Source of the DNA: Adiantum capillus-veneris
Lineage: Eukaryota; Streptophyta; Polypodiopsida; Polypodiales; Pteridaceae
Assembly: GCA_014529385.2 (NCBI GenBank)
Contig: CM043963.1
Location: forward strand, 2,793,001-2,857,000
DNA: 64,000 nt
Direction: 5' to 3'
Shown here: piece after piece, positions 24,373 to 34,845 of the stretch
Layout: each line of letters opens with the position of its first letter
Numbering within the stretch: position 1 is the first letter of the stretch
Made by a program: the position numbers and the translations under genes
Notes under the pieces: generated by a model
What the model saw: the letters and a program-made list of their open reading frames with translations, nothing else
Database searches by the model: none
Told to the model about the DNA's origin: nothing

Positions 24373-24395
24373 GCAATAGCGACATCGGCTATTGC
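24373..24395. other. LTR hairpin h2, Elem-4 3' LTR
   Basis: Arms GCAATAGC and GCTATTGC around the loop GACATCG. The loop is the same heptamer core seen in h1. Confidence 0.8.
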
Positions 24396-24519
24396 ACCCC
24401 CCCTCCAAGTGCAAAAGAGAGAGAAAGAGAGCAGATGGAACAAGGCGGTGCCCCTCTTCCCAAAAATACCAAAAATGGGTACCATATGAACCAATTAAAG
24501 TGCAATTTTCCAAATTGAA

Positions 24520-25890
24520 CGCGGTGTATGTAGCTAGCCAAAAGATACAGTACATCAAACGGAGTGCGAGTTTGCAAGTTATAGCAATTTGAAATTGGGG
24601 GGCAACTGCGGTAAATGATGCCATATGCTTTTTTTCAATTTTGGAGCCCGTAGCAAGGCAAAATCAAAGCGTGGTGGGGTTCCTACAATTTGTAGCCGGC
24701 AAAGAGATTTTTCACTCACTTTTTGCAGCTCGGAGATTGAAGTGCCAGGTAGAGGTTGGCAAGCTGTTGAAATCAATGGGAAAAGGTCTTTCTTTTAAAT
24801 GGTTCATGGGAACTTTGTGGGTTCTTAGAGATCTTTTGCTCACAGGTTGCCATGTGGCAACTAGCAAACCCACATACAATGGATGGGGCATTTGACTCGT
24901 GGTATATATGCAATAGCGTGCACTCTCCCATAGTATCCAATAGCTAGTGAGCTCAAGAGCTCATGGAGCTCTGGATATGGCGTTCCACCGCGGGCGCTGC
25001 CAGTGATGGTGCAGCTAGCGTCGAAGGCGATTTTGGTTAAATGTGATGGCACACAACGATGGTGGCCGTAGAGACACCTTCGACTGTGATGGAGTGGTGG
25101 TCCTAATGTGGCAGTTACGTTGGACATGTACACGTGCCCTTAAGGGGCCCTTATTTTTTGAGAGCAAAGGGGGAGAGCACCGACATCCCGCCGGTGCTCC
25201 TCCTAAGGAATGTTTGTGTGGTGGCTTAGGACTCAAGGAAGGAAGCCAAGAATAGCAATTAAGGTGTCTTCACATGAAAGCTATGTCAGAAATAGCAAAG
25301 GGGAGCTCAAAATAGAAAAACGCCCATATAGGGAAAAAAACAATTTGCATTTTGGGGAAGAGCACACAGAGGGAGAAGAGGAAGGAGCTCTCAGGAGAAT
25401 TTTTGGCAGCTCAATGAGGAGCTTGCAAGGAGGAGAAGTTTGGAGATAGCAAGGGCGTCAATAAGCGGTGTTTTTTTTTTCTTTTTTCTCTCCGAGAAGG
25501 GAGCCACATAGAGGTGAAACCAAAATTTCTCAACTTTTTGCACTTGCTGGTGTCATGTTGAGTCGGATTGTAGCGAGTGTGCATGGACTATTGTTGCAGG
25601 TGTTTTTTTCAATAATTGATGTAAACCATATCAGATCTTGTTGCAGTTTCTTCCCCTTCCCCCCCTTATTCTCTTCGCTATGTTCCAACCATCTGATGTC
25701 AGTGTTTGAGAGGTGTGTGCCTCCTCGGGCCTCTGTGTGTGTGAGAGAGAAAGGGAGAGTGGTGTGTGCTACAGCACGATCGTAGACAGACAAAAATTGA
25801 TGTGGTTTGCTATCAATTGGGGTGTACTGATGATCTTGGGCTGTAGAGAGGCAGACTGTTCAGATTTTGGATTTGTTTCCCTTTCCCCCT
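24520..25890 (+). repeat. Partial LTR of the Elem-4/Elem-6 superfamily
   Basis: Diverged but collinear with the Elem-4 and Elem-6 LTRs. It shows a TGCCATGTGGCA segment (24848), a GAGCTC..GGATATGGCG segment (24951), TTTTTTGAGAGCAAAGGGGGAG before an h1 hairpin (25152-25203), and a pyrimidine-rich end (about 25877-25892). Its 5' third is missing, and it is joined directly to the truncated Elem-4 LTR. The junction looks like recombination between two LTRs or an insertion followed by deletion. Confidence 0.6.
25170..25203. other. LTR hairpin h1, partial LTR
   Basis: Arms GAGCACCG (25175-25182) and CGGTGCTC (25192-25199) pair perfectly around ACATCCCGC. Flanking GGGG and CTCC extend the stem. It sits at the same LTR position as the other h1 copies but has a different stem sequence. 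Confidence 0.8.
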
Positions 25891-25897
25891 ATCCAAT

Positions 25898-25930
25898 GTT
25901 ACCGCCTTCAAATCAATCGATGGCGGTAAC
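25898..25930. other. Hairpin after partial LTR
   Basis: Perfect 9-bp arms GTTACCGCC (25898-25906) and GGCGGTAAC (25922-25930) around a 15-base loop. It lies just after the pyrimidine-rich LTR end. Confidence 0.75.
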
Positions 25931-26054
25931 CAATTGTCTTGATGGGAACAATAGCATCTATCTAGACGAGATCTCAAGCCAACATACTCTAGGTTGGTAT
26001 ACATGAATCTTGGCGTGCTATTCCGCGGACCCACATCCCACAAGTCCATTAATC

Positions 26055-26800
26055 CTATTTCTCACACAATCTTTGATTTTTGGCACTCTTTGAAACCACA
26101 AGCATGCTTGAGGAGCCTGCTTTATACTTTCTCGTCTCCACCATATTGAAGTCTCCCATCATAAGCCATTCCCCTTCCATGTGTACAATGGTGAAATGTT
26201 TGTCCCCCCACTTGATCTTGATTCCCAAAGCTCTCTTGGATGGATGATTAAGCACCACCTTAGGTTCTAGGTCCCTTTCCACAACCGTCATCACACCATT
26301 GTACCCATTCCCACCCTCTCCATAAAAAATAAGCTTCTTTCCAGTGCTTATTTTCTTTTATTTGTGACATTGAGGTGATGTTCTTGCACAACCCAAAAGT
26401 TAACTTCCTTTACTTTTTTAACTTCCTCCCAGAAGAGGGAGCTCTTCTTCTTGGTCTTGATCGCCTTAACATTACATGTCTGGATAATCAGCTCCTCCAT
26501 TACTGAGAAAGGGGAACTAACTCCTCCTGATCTTGAGACTCTCCTATGGATCTCTCTTTCTTGACGTCCTCCTCCATTGGTCCTTTTCCGTTTCCCATGA
26601 AAACATGAAGTTTCCCGGGGGATACAGATGAGGTCCTTTCTTCTCTTGCAAAATTGTAAAGGGATCGTGAAGAGGGACAATGGACTGGGCGGGAGGTGGG
26701 GTAGAGCTTCTTGCTTCCAAGAATTAGTATTCTCAAGTGACTTGGAATCCCTTGGAACTGCCTTCACCCTTTTGGCCCTCTGTAGGCCTGGATTTGCATC
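26055..26800 (-). pseudogene. LINE endonuclease N-terminal remnant
   Basis: Minus strand. The frame ending at 26348 has the start of an L1-type endonuclease: ELIIQTCNVKAIKTKKKSS, then NFWVVQEHHL, where the Glu of the QE(T/H) motif is catalytic. The next frame (26294-26055) carries GIKIKWGDKHFTIV and WLMMGDFNMVE, the GDFN motif of the catalytic centre. About 25 residues normally found before GDFN are missing. The part upstream of 26500 is polar and Lys/Arg-rich, like the end of ORF1. No RT follows, so it is a dead fragment. Confidence 0.75.
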
Positions 26801-27239
26801 ACTGACTTAGTTGTCACTATCGTAAACTAAGGTGGCAAGATAATCTCAGTGCTTGGTCCATTAGGGATGTGCATAGCGACGCACTGCTTCTCCACCACCC
26901 TCTCCTGCTGTTTGGTTACTTCTTTGTTATAGATCATGGCCTCTTTTTCTTCAACTTCTCTTCACTCTTTGCTATCGTTTACCTGAATCTCACACACTTC
27001 TAAAAAAACTTGCATCTTGGAGTCTTGCATTGCCGGCTCGGCATTTCCTTTAACTTTCATGGGGCAGTCCATGGCGAACTAGCAATGCTCTCATTGTTTG
27101 TGATCAATAACAGGAAAAGGGCAAGTAGAACCAGAGAGGAAAATGTCGTAGCAAATCGTGTGGCCAAAAAGACAATGATTGCTATCATTATCACAAAAGG
27201 GCATCACCTAATGGTAACCGACAAGTCAGACAGTGAAGT
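26801..27239. other. Probable LINE ORF1 remains
   Basis: On the minus strand several short frames rich in Lys, Glu and Gln continue upstream of the endonuclease remnant, as expected of a LINE ORF1 tail. They are too broken to define. Confidence 0.3.
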
Positions 27240-27471
27240 CAATACTGGGTGAATAGGAGGCTTAATGACTACCCAACACTCCCTGTTTCTTGGTGTTGAC
27301 CTTGGTGTTAAAGCCATTACAAGTGATAGTAAAGACCTTGGGGCATGATAACTGACAACGAAGACCCTTATGGTGATGTGATTACAAGTCATAGAGTGGA
27401 GTCAACACCGAGAAAATAGGAGGCTTGGTGACTGCCCAACACTCCCTATCGCTTGGTGCTGACCTTGGCAA
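27233..27471. repeat. Diverged direct repeat of about 75 bp
   Basis: GTCAATAC..AATAGGAGGCTT..TGACTACCCAACACTCCCT..TTGACCTTGG at about 27233-27307 recurs at about 27397-27471 with substitutions, 164 bp apart. It lies at the likely 5' side of the Elem-5 LTR. Confidence 0.6.
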
Positions 27472-27639
27472 ATGGGCGTTGGTCCAATTAACATCCACAA
27501 ATATCATCTTGTTTTGAGTCAGGGACCAGGCTTGTTGGTCCTATAGGTGCTTGGGTGATCGCCAATGAGAGGCGCACCACATATCTCATTTGATACTAGT
27601 TTTACTTTGATCGACTACTATGGGCGCTCATGTGTGAAT

Positions 27640-28010
27640 GGGCTGAACTCTTATAAAAGGTCCATTTGACCTAAAAATCCTCATTCTGGGAGGTGTAAGC
27701 TAAGAAGTGCTCTTGCTCCATCTCCTTCATGTATGAGTGTGCGTATGCTAGAGAGAGAGAGAGTGTGTGTGTGATCAAGAACATTGTGGCGACATCAGCA
27801 GAGGCGAGGCGATAGAGCGCGGCATCAACAACAGCTCCTTCTTCTTTGCAGCACAAGATCCTTCACGACGGAAGCATTGAGAGGTGAGCGACACACCATT
27901 GTTCTTTGAGCTTGCTAGGATTCTCTAGTTGTGTGTTTGCAGCCTTTCGAGGCTCGCACACAGTGCACATGCAAGTTCCCAGCCTTCGACACGTACGGCA
28001 AAGCGTACAT
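27640..28010 (+). promoter_or_regulatory. Probable Elem-5 LTR promoter region
   Basis: A TATA box (CTTATAAAAGG, 27650-27660) is followed by a region with GA/GT tracts (27751-27773), resembling the end of a plant LTR. A long non-coding leader and then gag follow, so this is probably the 5' LTR of Elem-5. I could not define the LTR ends or primer site. Confidence 0.4.
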
Positions 28011-28160
28011 CTAAGTAGAGAGTAGGGATTTTAGACTGAAGACTGAACTTTTCACTTTTAGTAATCTTTTTTCTTGTTCGGTAGGAGTACGGTAAGTAGA
28101 AAACCATCGGGATTGCATCTGATCTAAGATGCATTGAAGAAAACCAAAAAAATATCAAAT

Positions 28161-28184
28161 CTATCTTAGGCACGCCTAAGATAG
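28161..28184. other. Leader palindrome 1
   Basis: Arms CTATCTTAGGC and GCCTAAGATAG, perfect over 11 bp, with AC between. Confidence 0.9.
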
Positions 28185-28444
28185 ACATAAGGTTTCTAAG
28201 ACTAAAACTAAAAAACTAAACTGGCAAGGTGGTAAACCAACTTGAGTAGACAACTTCCCTTGATTTTGGAAACATTTGGATCACTAAAACACTTGGTCAA
28301 GCCCAAAATTGAAAAAAACGTAGACTTTAAAGAAAATTATCAAGGAAAAGTCAAATCGGGCTAGAACTTGAAACCAAGGTGTGGATAATCCTAAAACTAG
28401 TGGGAAATTCAACCTGTGAAGAAAAAAGTGAAAATGGTCAAAAT

Positions 28445-28491
28445 CTGGCAGAGTTTTATCTTAGGCGCGTCAAAGATAGAAACTCTCCAGA
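28445..28491. other. Leader palindrome 2
   Basis: TCTGG-C-AGAGTTT-TATCTT pairs with AAGATA-G-AAACTCT-CCAGA. The stem has two single-base bulges and an AGGCGCGTCA loop. Confidence 0.8.
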
Positions 28492-28726
28492 GAGGGTATT
28501 CTCCCAAAATTTCAACTCATAATACAACTCCTGGGCAAGTTTCATAATATTTGGAGTGGTGTAAGGGTAAAACACTGGGAAAACCAAAAAACCAGGATGC
28601 GGGATAAAAAACAATGATAAAACACTAGTGAATGACCCAAACCTTGTGAAATTCAATGTACACGCTTGAAATCATATGTAGAATCCAACCCAAGTCACAT
28701 TGGCAAAAGTTAAGCTGAAATAGAGA

Positions 28727-28758
28727 AGATTTATCTTAGGCACGACAAAGATAAATCT
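28727..28758. other. Leader palindrome 3
   Basis: Arms AGATTTATCTT and AAGATAAATCT, perfect over 11 bp, with loop AGGCACGACA. Confidence 0.85.
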
Positions 28759-28873
28759 CTCACCAGAAAACCAATTTTGTCATTTTGACACTAGGATTGA
28801 CTTTGGCAATATTTGGAGACTCTAGTGGTGTGATAAAAGTTGAAGTAGACCCCACAGATAGGTACAAACGTCG

Positions 28874-28885
28874 TAGGCATGCCTA
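28874..28885. other. Leader palindrome 4
   Basis: TAGGCATGCCTA, a perfect 12-bp palindrome followed by AGATA as in copy 1. The outer 5' arm is not conserved. Confidence 0.75.
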
Positions 28886-29221
28886 AGATAAAACTAAGTA
28901 AAAATTCACATATTTTTCACACAAGGTCTATCGAGCACTCAAAAAAGGAGTTTTTGTATATTTTGTGACTTAAGATTAACAAATTGTGGAATCGCATATG
29001 GCTTCAAGTGTTGTCGTGCAGGGAATTGCGGCTTTGTGAAGGACATGAGAGCAAACAACAAAAGCATTGCGTTTGAAATTCAAGGCAACCTTCTAGGTTT
29101 GAAGTATTTGTTCAATTAAGTTGTGTAAATCCATATATGAACCTAAGATCTGGTAGAGTTTTTGGAAACTCTATTGAATTAGAAGTAAATAGGAGTAGAG
29201 AGTCCACATAAGAGATCGTAA

Positions 29222-29986
29222 ATCAAGGGACCATTAGAAACTATTGCGGAAGAAGTGCCGGACACTTACTTCAATTCAAACTCAGATATGTCTTCTTTTT
29301 CAACTCAATCAGGAACGAGGACCTCTCTCAAGTTCAAGCACATCTTGACTTTCTTGAAGACCAACAAGTACGAAGCCGAGATTTATTTGGATTCAAATGA
29401 GGAGTTTGGAGTGAGGATAGATTACCATAGCATTGATTTTGAAGAGGAGGTTAGGGCAAACAAACAATACAACCTTTATGTAGACCAAATTGGAGTACAA
29501 TATTGCAAGATACAAGACCCTGATGCCATGGACAAATGAGGATTAGAGGTTGATACTCTAGTACCAGATAAGGATGTAAAGGAGGGACCTTCGGTGTTAG
29601 AATTAGAAGGGTATGAGTTAATAGATGCTAAACTATTGAAATGCATCCCCACTGATAACCCAAGACTTGGGGTTTATTGTTGGGAAGAAAACAATATTAC
29701 GGAATTCGTATGGACTACCCATGGCAAATTAGGACAACTGACACCCTTGAGAATTGTGTACATTTTAAAAATCAAGAAAAAGGGATTAGCAAAACTTCCC
29801 ATTCATCTCTTTAGGGATTGTTACAACAATAATTTTGTCATGATGACTCCAAACGAGATTGAACAAATTAAGTACCAGGGACACTCAATCTGTGAAGTGA
29901 TCATGGGAACCGTACAAAAAACCGATCGGATGTGGATACAAATGCTAGAACTTATGATAGCATGGCCAATCAACAAGAAAGCGTAG
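29222..29986 (+). pseudogene. Elem-5 first ORF, unknown protein, one stop
   Basis: The frame is open from 29222, after a TAA, to a TAG-free end at 29986, except for TGA at 29537-29539. No ATG lies at the start of the frame, so the true start is lost or lies elsewhere. It encodes about 250 residues of a soluble-looking protein with segments SLKFKHILTFLKTNKYEAE, YNLYVDQIGVQYCK, VLELEGYELIDAKLLKCIP and TPLRIVYILKIKKKGLAKL. I do not recognise the family. It lies upstream of a gag, in the same orientation, so it is probably the first ORF or the N-terminal part of a long gag polyprotein. Confidence 0.5.
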
Positions 29987-30054
29987 CAAGGAATAGCCAC
30001 CTCAACGATGCCAACAAGGTAATAAAGGCGTAAACCACCTACAACAGGGGAGGA

Positions 30055-30926
30055 ATGAGTGACATGAGGATGAGAAGAGGTCCACATGAGTCACACTTAC
30101 CAAACAATTGGTTTGAGGGATTACTGGGAGAAACATCGACTAGAAGGGATATGACCATTTGGCCAACTTCAAACAGGTTTTCACAGATGAGCACATAACC
30201 GATTTCCATACACAGTTTGAGGGATTTGGGATGACCTTGGAGGGCAAAGCCTTGACTTGGTTCTAGACCATACCTCCTGGATCGATAACCAACTTGCCGA
30301 CTTTGGCCATGAGATTTTTTTCTACTTGTTCTAAAATGGGAATAAAGCATCGTACTGTGGCACAAATCTATAGTTTCAAACAAAAAGAAGGAGAAACCAT
30401 TAGAGATAGCGTGAGACAAATGAGGCAGTACATCAACAGATGCCCAGAGTTGGAGATTCCAACCGAGGAAAGACTAGTCTCACTGTTTCTAGAGGGGCTA
30501 TTTAACAAATATTTTCATGCTATTTTGTATAGCAAAAGTTACATGACTTGGGAAGCATGCAGTCTAGATGTGATTGACTTGAGTGATTATTGCAAGATAT
30601 TCAATGAGAAAAGAAAAGTTGAAGGTACACAAAGCGAGCAAAACACATCCACTCTGCGAGCACAAGTAGGATTGATTACTGTAGCTCTTGCCAATGCGAT
30701 AGAGGACATGCTTAAACACATGAACGATATGATGAGCAACATGCAAAGGATGGTGATGCAAGTCCCAGTGAAAGGACCAAATCATGGAAAACCAATGGGA
30801 CAACAAAGGCAGTTAAAATGGTGCGCCATTGAAGGAAAATGGACAAATCATGAGACAAACGAGTGCTACTACAAGCCTAAATATGATGGAAATGTCCAAT
30901 ATGTGCCAATGAAGCCACATAGATAA
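30055..30926 (+). pseudogene. Elem-5 gag remnant
   Basis: A Ty3-type gag domain. After an N-terminal piece in another frame (HLPNNWFEGLLGETS, to about 30145) the frame reads HLANFKQVFTDEHITDFHT, FEGFGMTLEGKALTWF and then a TAG at 30264-30266. The frame continues TIPPGSITNLPTLAMRFFST, SFKQKEGETIRDSVRQMRQY and LFLEGLFNKYFHAILY, all usual gag helices. Near the end KWCAIEGKWTNHETNEC resembles the Cys-His cluster that some plant gags carry in place of a CCHC knuckle. It ends at 30926, and no protease or RT follows. One nonsense and one frameshift mutation disable it. Confidence 0.8.
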
Positions 30927-31235
30927 CCCATGTATAGGTACCCACCCAATATGCACCCATGCAAAGATCACCCATGAATGTTGAGTGACCACAACCGGTG
31001 TTGGATCAGAAACCGCCACTTCTAGGGATTAGATATATATCGATCAAGTACATGGTGTTTGAGGAACAAGCGGAGGAACATGTGCTAGTACCAGTTACTC
31101 CATATCCTGAGACTAGTTCAACAACAATGGGGGTAGAAGAAGAGTGGTATAACCAACCTATTCCTGTCCTTATCGAGCCGACGTGTCAAGCACCCACTGA
31201 TACAACACCTGTTTATTTTATTGCAAACTAGGGGA
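30927..31235 (+). pseudogene. Post-gag tail before the Elem-6 LTR
   Basis: The frame at 30998-31231 (77 codons, ending YFIAN) is Pro/Thr/Glu-rich and follows gag without a known domain. It is the last coding-like piece before a purine stretch (AACTAGGGGAC) and the start of the Elem-6 type LTR at 31236. Whether that LTR is the 3' LTR of Elem-5 or an insertion is undecided. Confidence 0.4.
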
Positions 31236-31964
31236 CGATGGTGCAACCAAAGTTGGTCAACCATAGAAGATGGCATGGTCATGTATATATAGGGTTGCAA
31301 AAGCATGGCAAAGGACATGATCAATGACAAAGATCTTGGGCAGGCATGTAACAGCGGATGTGTGTGGTTGATGCGGTTTATAGGCCAAGAAGGACTCCAA
31401 AATGGGCTAATTTGGGTGGCAGATGAAGGAGGTTCAAGTAGTAGTTTGTTTGCCTAGAAATGTGGAGCTTCAAGTACTGAAGGAGCAGGTCCAAACGGCT
31501 CTTCAAACAAAGCTACCAAGCCCAAGATATTTGAATTTGAAGGTGCAATGCATTGCATATCTGAGATGGACAAGGCAACTGATGCCAGGTAGTTTGAGCT
31601 GGTTTCAGTGGATAGATGCATCATGCTTGATTTATGGATCCTCTTGGTCTTTTCAGATCGGCAATTTGAGTCACGGATATCAAGATATAGAGCTTCAAAG
31701 TTGTGCCGGGGGCCAGGTGTGTGACAATTCAATTGCTAGGGAAAGCGTGCCACTTGGAATTTCTTTGGCCTTGACATGGTTCTAGAGGATGGTATGCACC
31801 AAGTGCAGCTAACAAGAACTAACTGCTCACCAAACAAAGGTATGGACTGCAAGTTATGGCCAGTCAAAGTTCGGGTGCAGTTGGTCGGGGCTGGCTGCAG
31901 GTGGTTTCCTCGCATTTTTGAGGCCTCGGTCTGCAGTCTTGAGAATCTTGGAATGCGGCAAGGC
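31236..31964 (+). repeat. Elem-6 LTR, left part
   Basis: It starts CGATGGTGCAACCAAAGTTGG, matching the Elem-4 LTR start (TGTTGGTGCAGCCAAAGTTGG). The match continues with diverged collinear blocks such as GGTCCAAACGGCTCTTCAAAC. It is cut at 31964 by Elem-7 and resumes at 41228 after the AAGGC target duplication. Confidence 0.75.
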
Positions 31965-32868
31965 TGTTAACTGAGTCAATGTCAGTTAACACGAGCTACT
32001 AAAGACCGAAGACGTATGGATGCACATTGAAGGTCAACATAAAGAAGTAGTGAAGATTGGAGTTACACATTTTTCACATTTTTCAAAAATGGTCATGTAT
32101 TGTAAATTCCTGACTTATTTCAAGCCATTGTAATATTTTAATGTGTTATGGGCTCAATGGGAGTTCCAAGTTGTAAAGAATAGGTCAGTTAGTGCCTAGG
32201 TTGCAGATTTAGTAAGTGGTGGAACCCTAAAGGCCATGGGCGCCCGGACATTGCATATTTTTACCCTAGCTATATAAGGCAGTGTGTAAAAGAAATTAGG
32301 ATTCTCAAGCTCATTTGTTGAGAGCACTTGAGGTGTGTGGCTATGGAGTCCTTGAGCTTCTCCTTGCTCATGTGACTTGATTAACATTAATCAATGCTTA
32401 ATTCTCTTTCACTATGCCTCACTCATGCTTCTTGTGATTGCTAATGATGCTTTGATTAGCTAGATCATAACTAATTAGTGGTTAATCCCTCTCTAATCTT
32501 GTGTGATTGCCCTCTTTTGCTTGTGTGTGCATGTAGATAAAATTAGAGTGTGGTGTTGGATAGCTCTATGTGTGTGTGCTTGAGATTAGTGTGTTGCATG
32601 ATAGGATTAGTGTTGTGTGCGTCTTGCAATCGTTAATGTGTGTGTTTGGGTTGATTGGAGGTGAAGGGAAGTGGATGTGGAGATTGCCCTTCATTGTGGC
32701 TTAGCTCCTCCATAGGCCGAGAAGCTCACCTCGTAGAGTCGCCATTTGTGTTTCCATGATTATCTCACTAATCGTGTGAGTGTTTCCATGCCCTAGCCGG
32801 GTAGCTCATCCCTCTAGATTGATAATTTTGTTGGTCATTGGAGCTATGCAACGATGGGACCCCCAAGA
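31965..32868 (+). repeat. 5' LTR of Elem-7 (904 bp)
   Basis: It starts TGTTAACTGAG and ends CCCCCAAGA (the partner has CCCAACA). The TATA box TATATAAG is at 32271-32278. It is almost collinear with the 912-bp partner, with scattered substitutions and one 20-bp indel, so the insertion is fairly young. Confidence 0.9.
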
Positions 32869-32870
32869 TT

Positions 32871-32888
32871 TGGTGCCGTTGCCGAGGA
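32871..32888 (+). promoter_or_regulatory. Primer binding site of Elem-7 (tRNA-Asp type)
   Basis: TGGTGCCGTTGCCGAGGA, two bases after the LTR end, close to the TGGCGCCGTTGCCGGGGA sites of many plant Ty3 elements. Confidence 0.8.
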
Positions 32889-33581
32889 CGATGCCTACGC
32901 TAGTGTAATTGTGGCATAATCAGATGTGTTTCCTCACTAATTTCACTTGTGTGTTTATGTTTTGTAGATTTTGGATGTGTGAATGAAGTAATGTGTTCAT
33001 TATTCCCTAATTTGTCACCGTATCTTGTCAGTTGTGTGTTTACACACTCTAATTTCACACTAATCCCTTGCTAATTTGACTAGTTTTGCTAACTTACACA
33101 CTAATTTGCTACGAAGGATTGGAGCTTTCAACCGTTCAATCGATCTTCATTCGAAAGGTAATCAAGGTGGTATTCTCAACCTCCCTAGAATCTAAAGATG
33201 TGTAGAATTGTCTAGAGACTCCACCATGATGCAATGTAATGTTGATGCTATGTTATTGCAATGCAATGTTGTTATTAAATTTTTTGGATTGTTCATTTTC
33301 ATGGCGTCGTAATGCCAAAATTTTCAGATTTGGTGGCGTATGAAATTGACAGTTTATGTACATTCTAATTGAGTGTGTGTATGCCTAATTTTAGATGTGT
33401 GTGCACTATTTTTCCCTTGTTTTTGCATCTAAAAATTAATGTGTGCTTGATGATTTTTCAATTGTGATGATTGATTTGTGTTGTGGTCATTCCCAACTAG
33501 AGATTTTTGAAATCACATGCAATTTCGACAAGATTAACCCTTTTGTGTGCGCACCTAATGATTGGTAAAAACTGCCAATTA

Positions 33582-33584
<3 letters not shown>

Positions 33585-33638
<54 letters not shown>
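33585..33638. repeat. (GT)27 microsatellite
   Basis: Uninterrupted GT units inside the Elem-7 leader. Confidence 0.97.
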
Positions 33639-33640
<2 letters not shown>

Positions 33641-34368
33641 CTAAAAAGTACTTAATGTGCATGATTAATTCAATTTTTTATTGCATATTTGATGTTTATA
33701 ATGGTTAATTGCTGCGTGTTTGAGCTCAAAACAAGGATTTACACACTCCAAATGCGTCAAATATTGCCGCTATTTGCCGATTTAATTGCCTAGTTTAGAA
33801 TTCTATTGATCAAATTATTTGGCAATTGAATTGATGTGCTTTTTCTAATTTTATTTGGCTGTACTAATCCCCTATGTGTGGAGAATTTTTAAAAAAAATT
33901 GGGTATTTTTTGGATAATGTTTATAAATTTTTGGTAATTTTTGGTAATTTTTGCTTAATTCCATAAAAATTTGATATTTTGCGATCCTTATGAGCTGTTT
34001 TGAATGTGTGTTTAGGCTTGATTTCAAGCGCATTTGGGCTTTCATTAGTCAAATTTTGAGCGTTTTACTATTTACGGTCTTTTGCGATAGTTTTTGTCGA
34101 CGTTAAAAATATTCTTTCTTCTTTTTCTCTCTCCGCGTGAACACCTTCCTCTCTCTCTTCTCTTACTCTCTCTCCTCCCCAACCCCCATTCACGATCATT
34201 GTATCCCTCTCTCTAACTCTCTCTTTCTCTCACTTCAAGGCAGTGCTCATTATCCCTCTCTCTCTAACTAACTCCCTCTTTTCTCTGTCCTTCCTCACGA
34301 TCATTATCACTCTCTCTGACCTCCCTGTCTTTCTCTCTCTCCTTCCTCAAAATCATTATCACTCTGTC

Positions 34369-34535
<167 letters not shown>

Positions 34536-34729
34536 GTGACCCAGGGACACTGTCCTTTATCTCACACACACGCACCCCCAGACCCACACTCTCTCTCTCT
34601 CTGCCCCGCTGACATCTCTCTCTCTCTCTGACTTGCTTCAAAAAGCGACCCACACACCTCAATCTTTCCTTGCGACTTTGTGAGGCCAGCGCTGTTGTTT
34701 CTCTCTCTGCCTCGTGGCTTGGAATGCGT

Positions 34730-34845
<116 letters not shown>

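Larger units (their letters stand above)
18407..24519 (+). mobile_element. Elem-4: gag-only LTR retrotransposon with about 2-kb LTRs
   Basis: 5' LTR 18407 to about 20710, gag-like ORF 20788-22593, polypurine tract 22759-22772, and 3' LTR 22773-24519 (truncated). The internal region is only about 2 kb and has no protease, RT, RNase H or integrase motif. This matches the published TR-GAG class of non-autonomous plant elements, which depend on a partner's pol. I found no clear target duplication because the right end is broken. Confidence 0.75.
22773..24519 (+). repeat. 3' LTR of Elem-4, truncated
   Basis: It matches 18407-20143 and then ends abruptly inside the run CAAATTGAAC, just before the position of the TATA box. 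It contains hairpins at 24012-24050 and 24373-24395, and a GA tract at about 24256-24289 that is longer than in the 5' LTR. The missing part would carry the promoter, R and U5. Confidence 0.8.
28011..29221 (+). other. Elem-5 leader with palindromic array
   Basis: About 1.2 kb without ORFs. It holds four copies of a palindromic motif with the core CTTAGGC or TAGGC, at 28161-28184, 28445-28491, 28727-28758 and 28874-28885. It lies between a promoter-like LTR region and the first ORF of Elem-5, in the place of an untranslated leader. Confidence 0.6.

Noticed and set aside
28161-28885. CRISPR-like array from repeated palindromes
   Set aside because: Only four diverged copies at unequal distances (about 284, 282 and 147 bp), in a plant retroelement leader. 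There are no uniform spacers.
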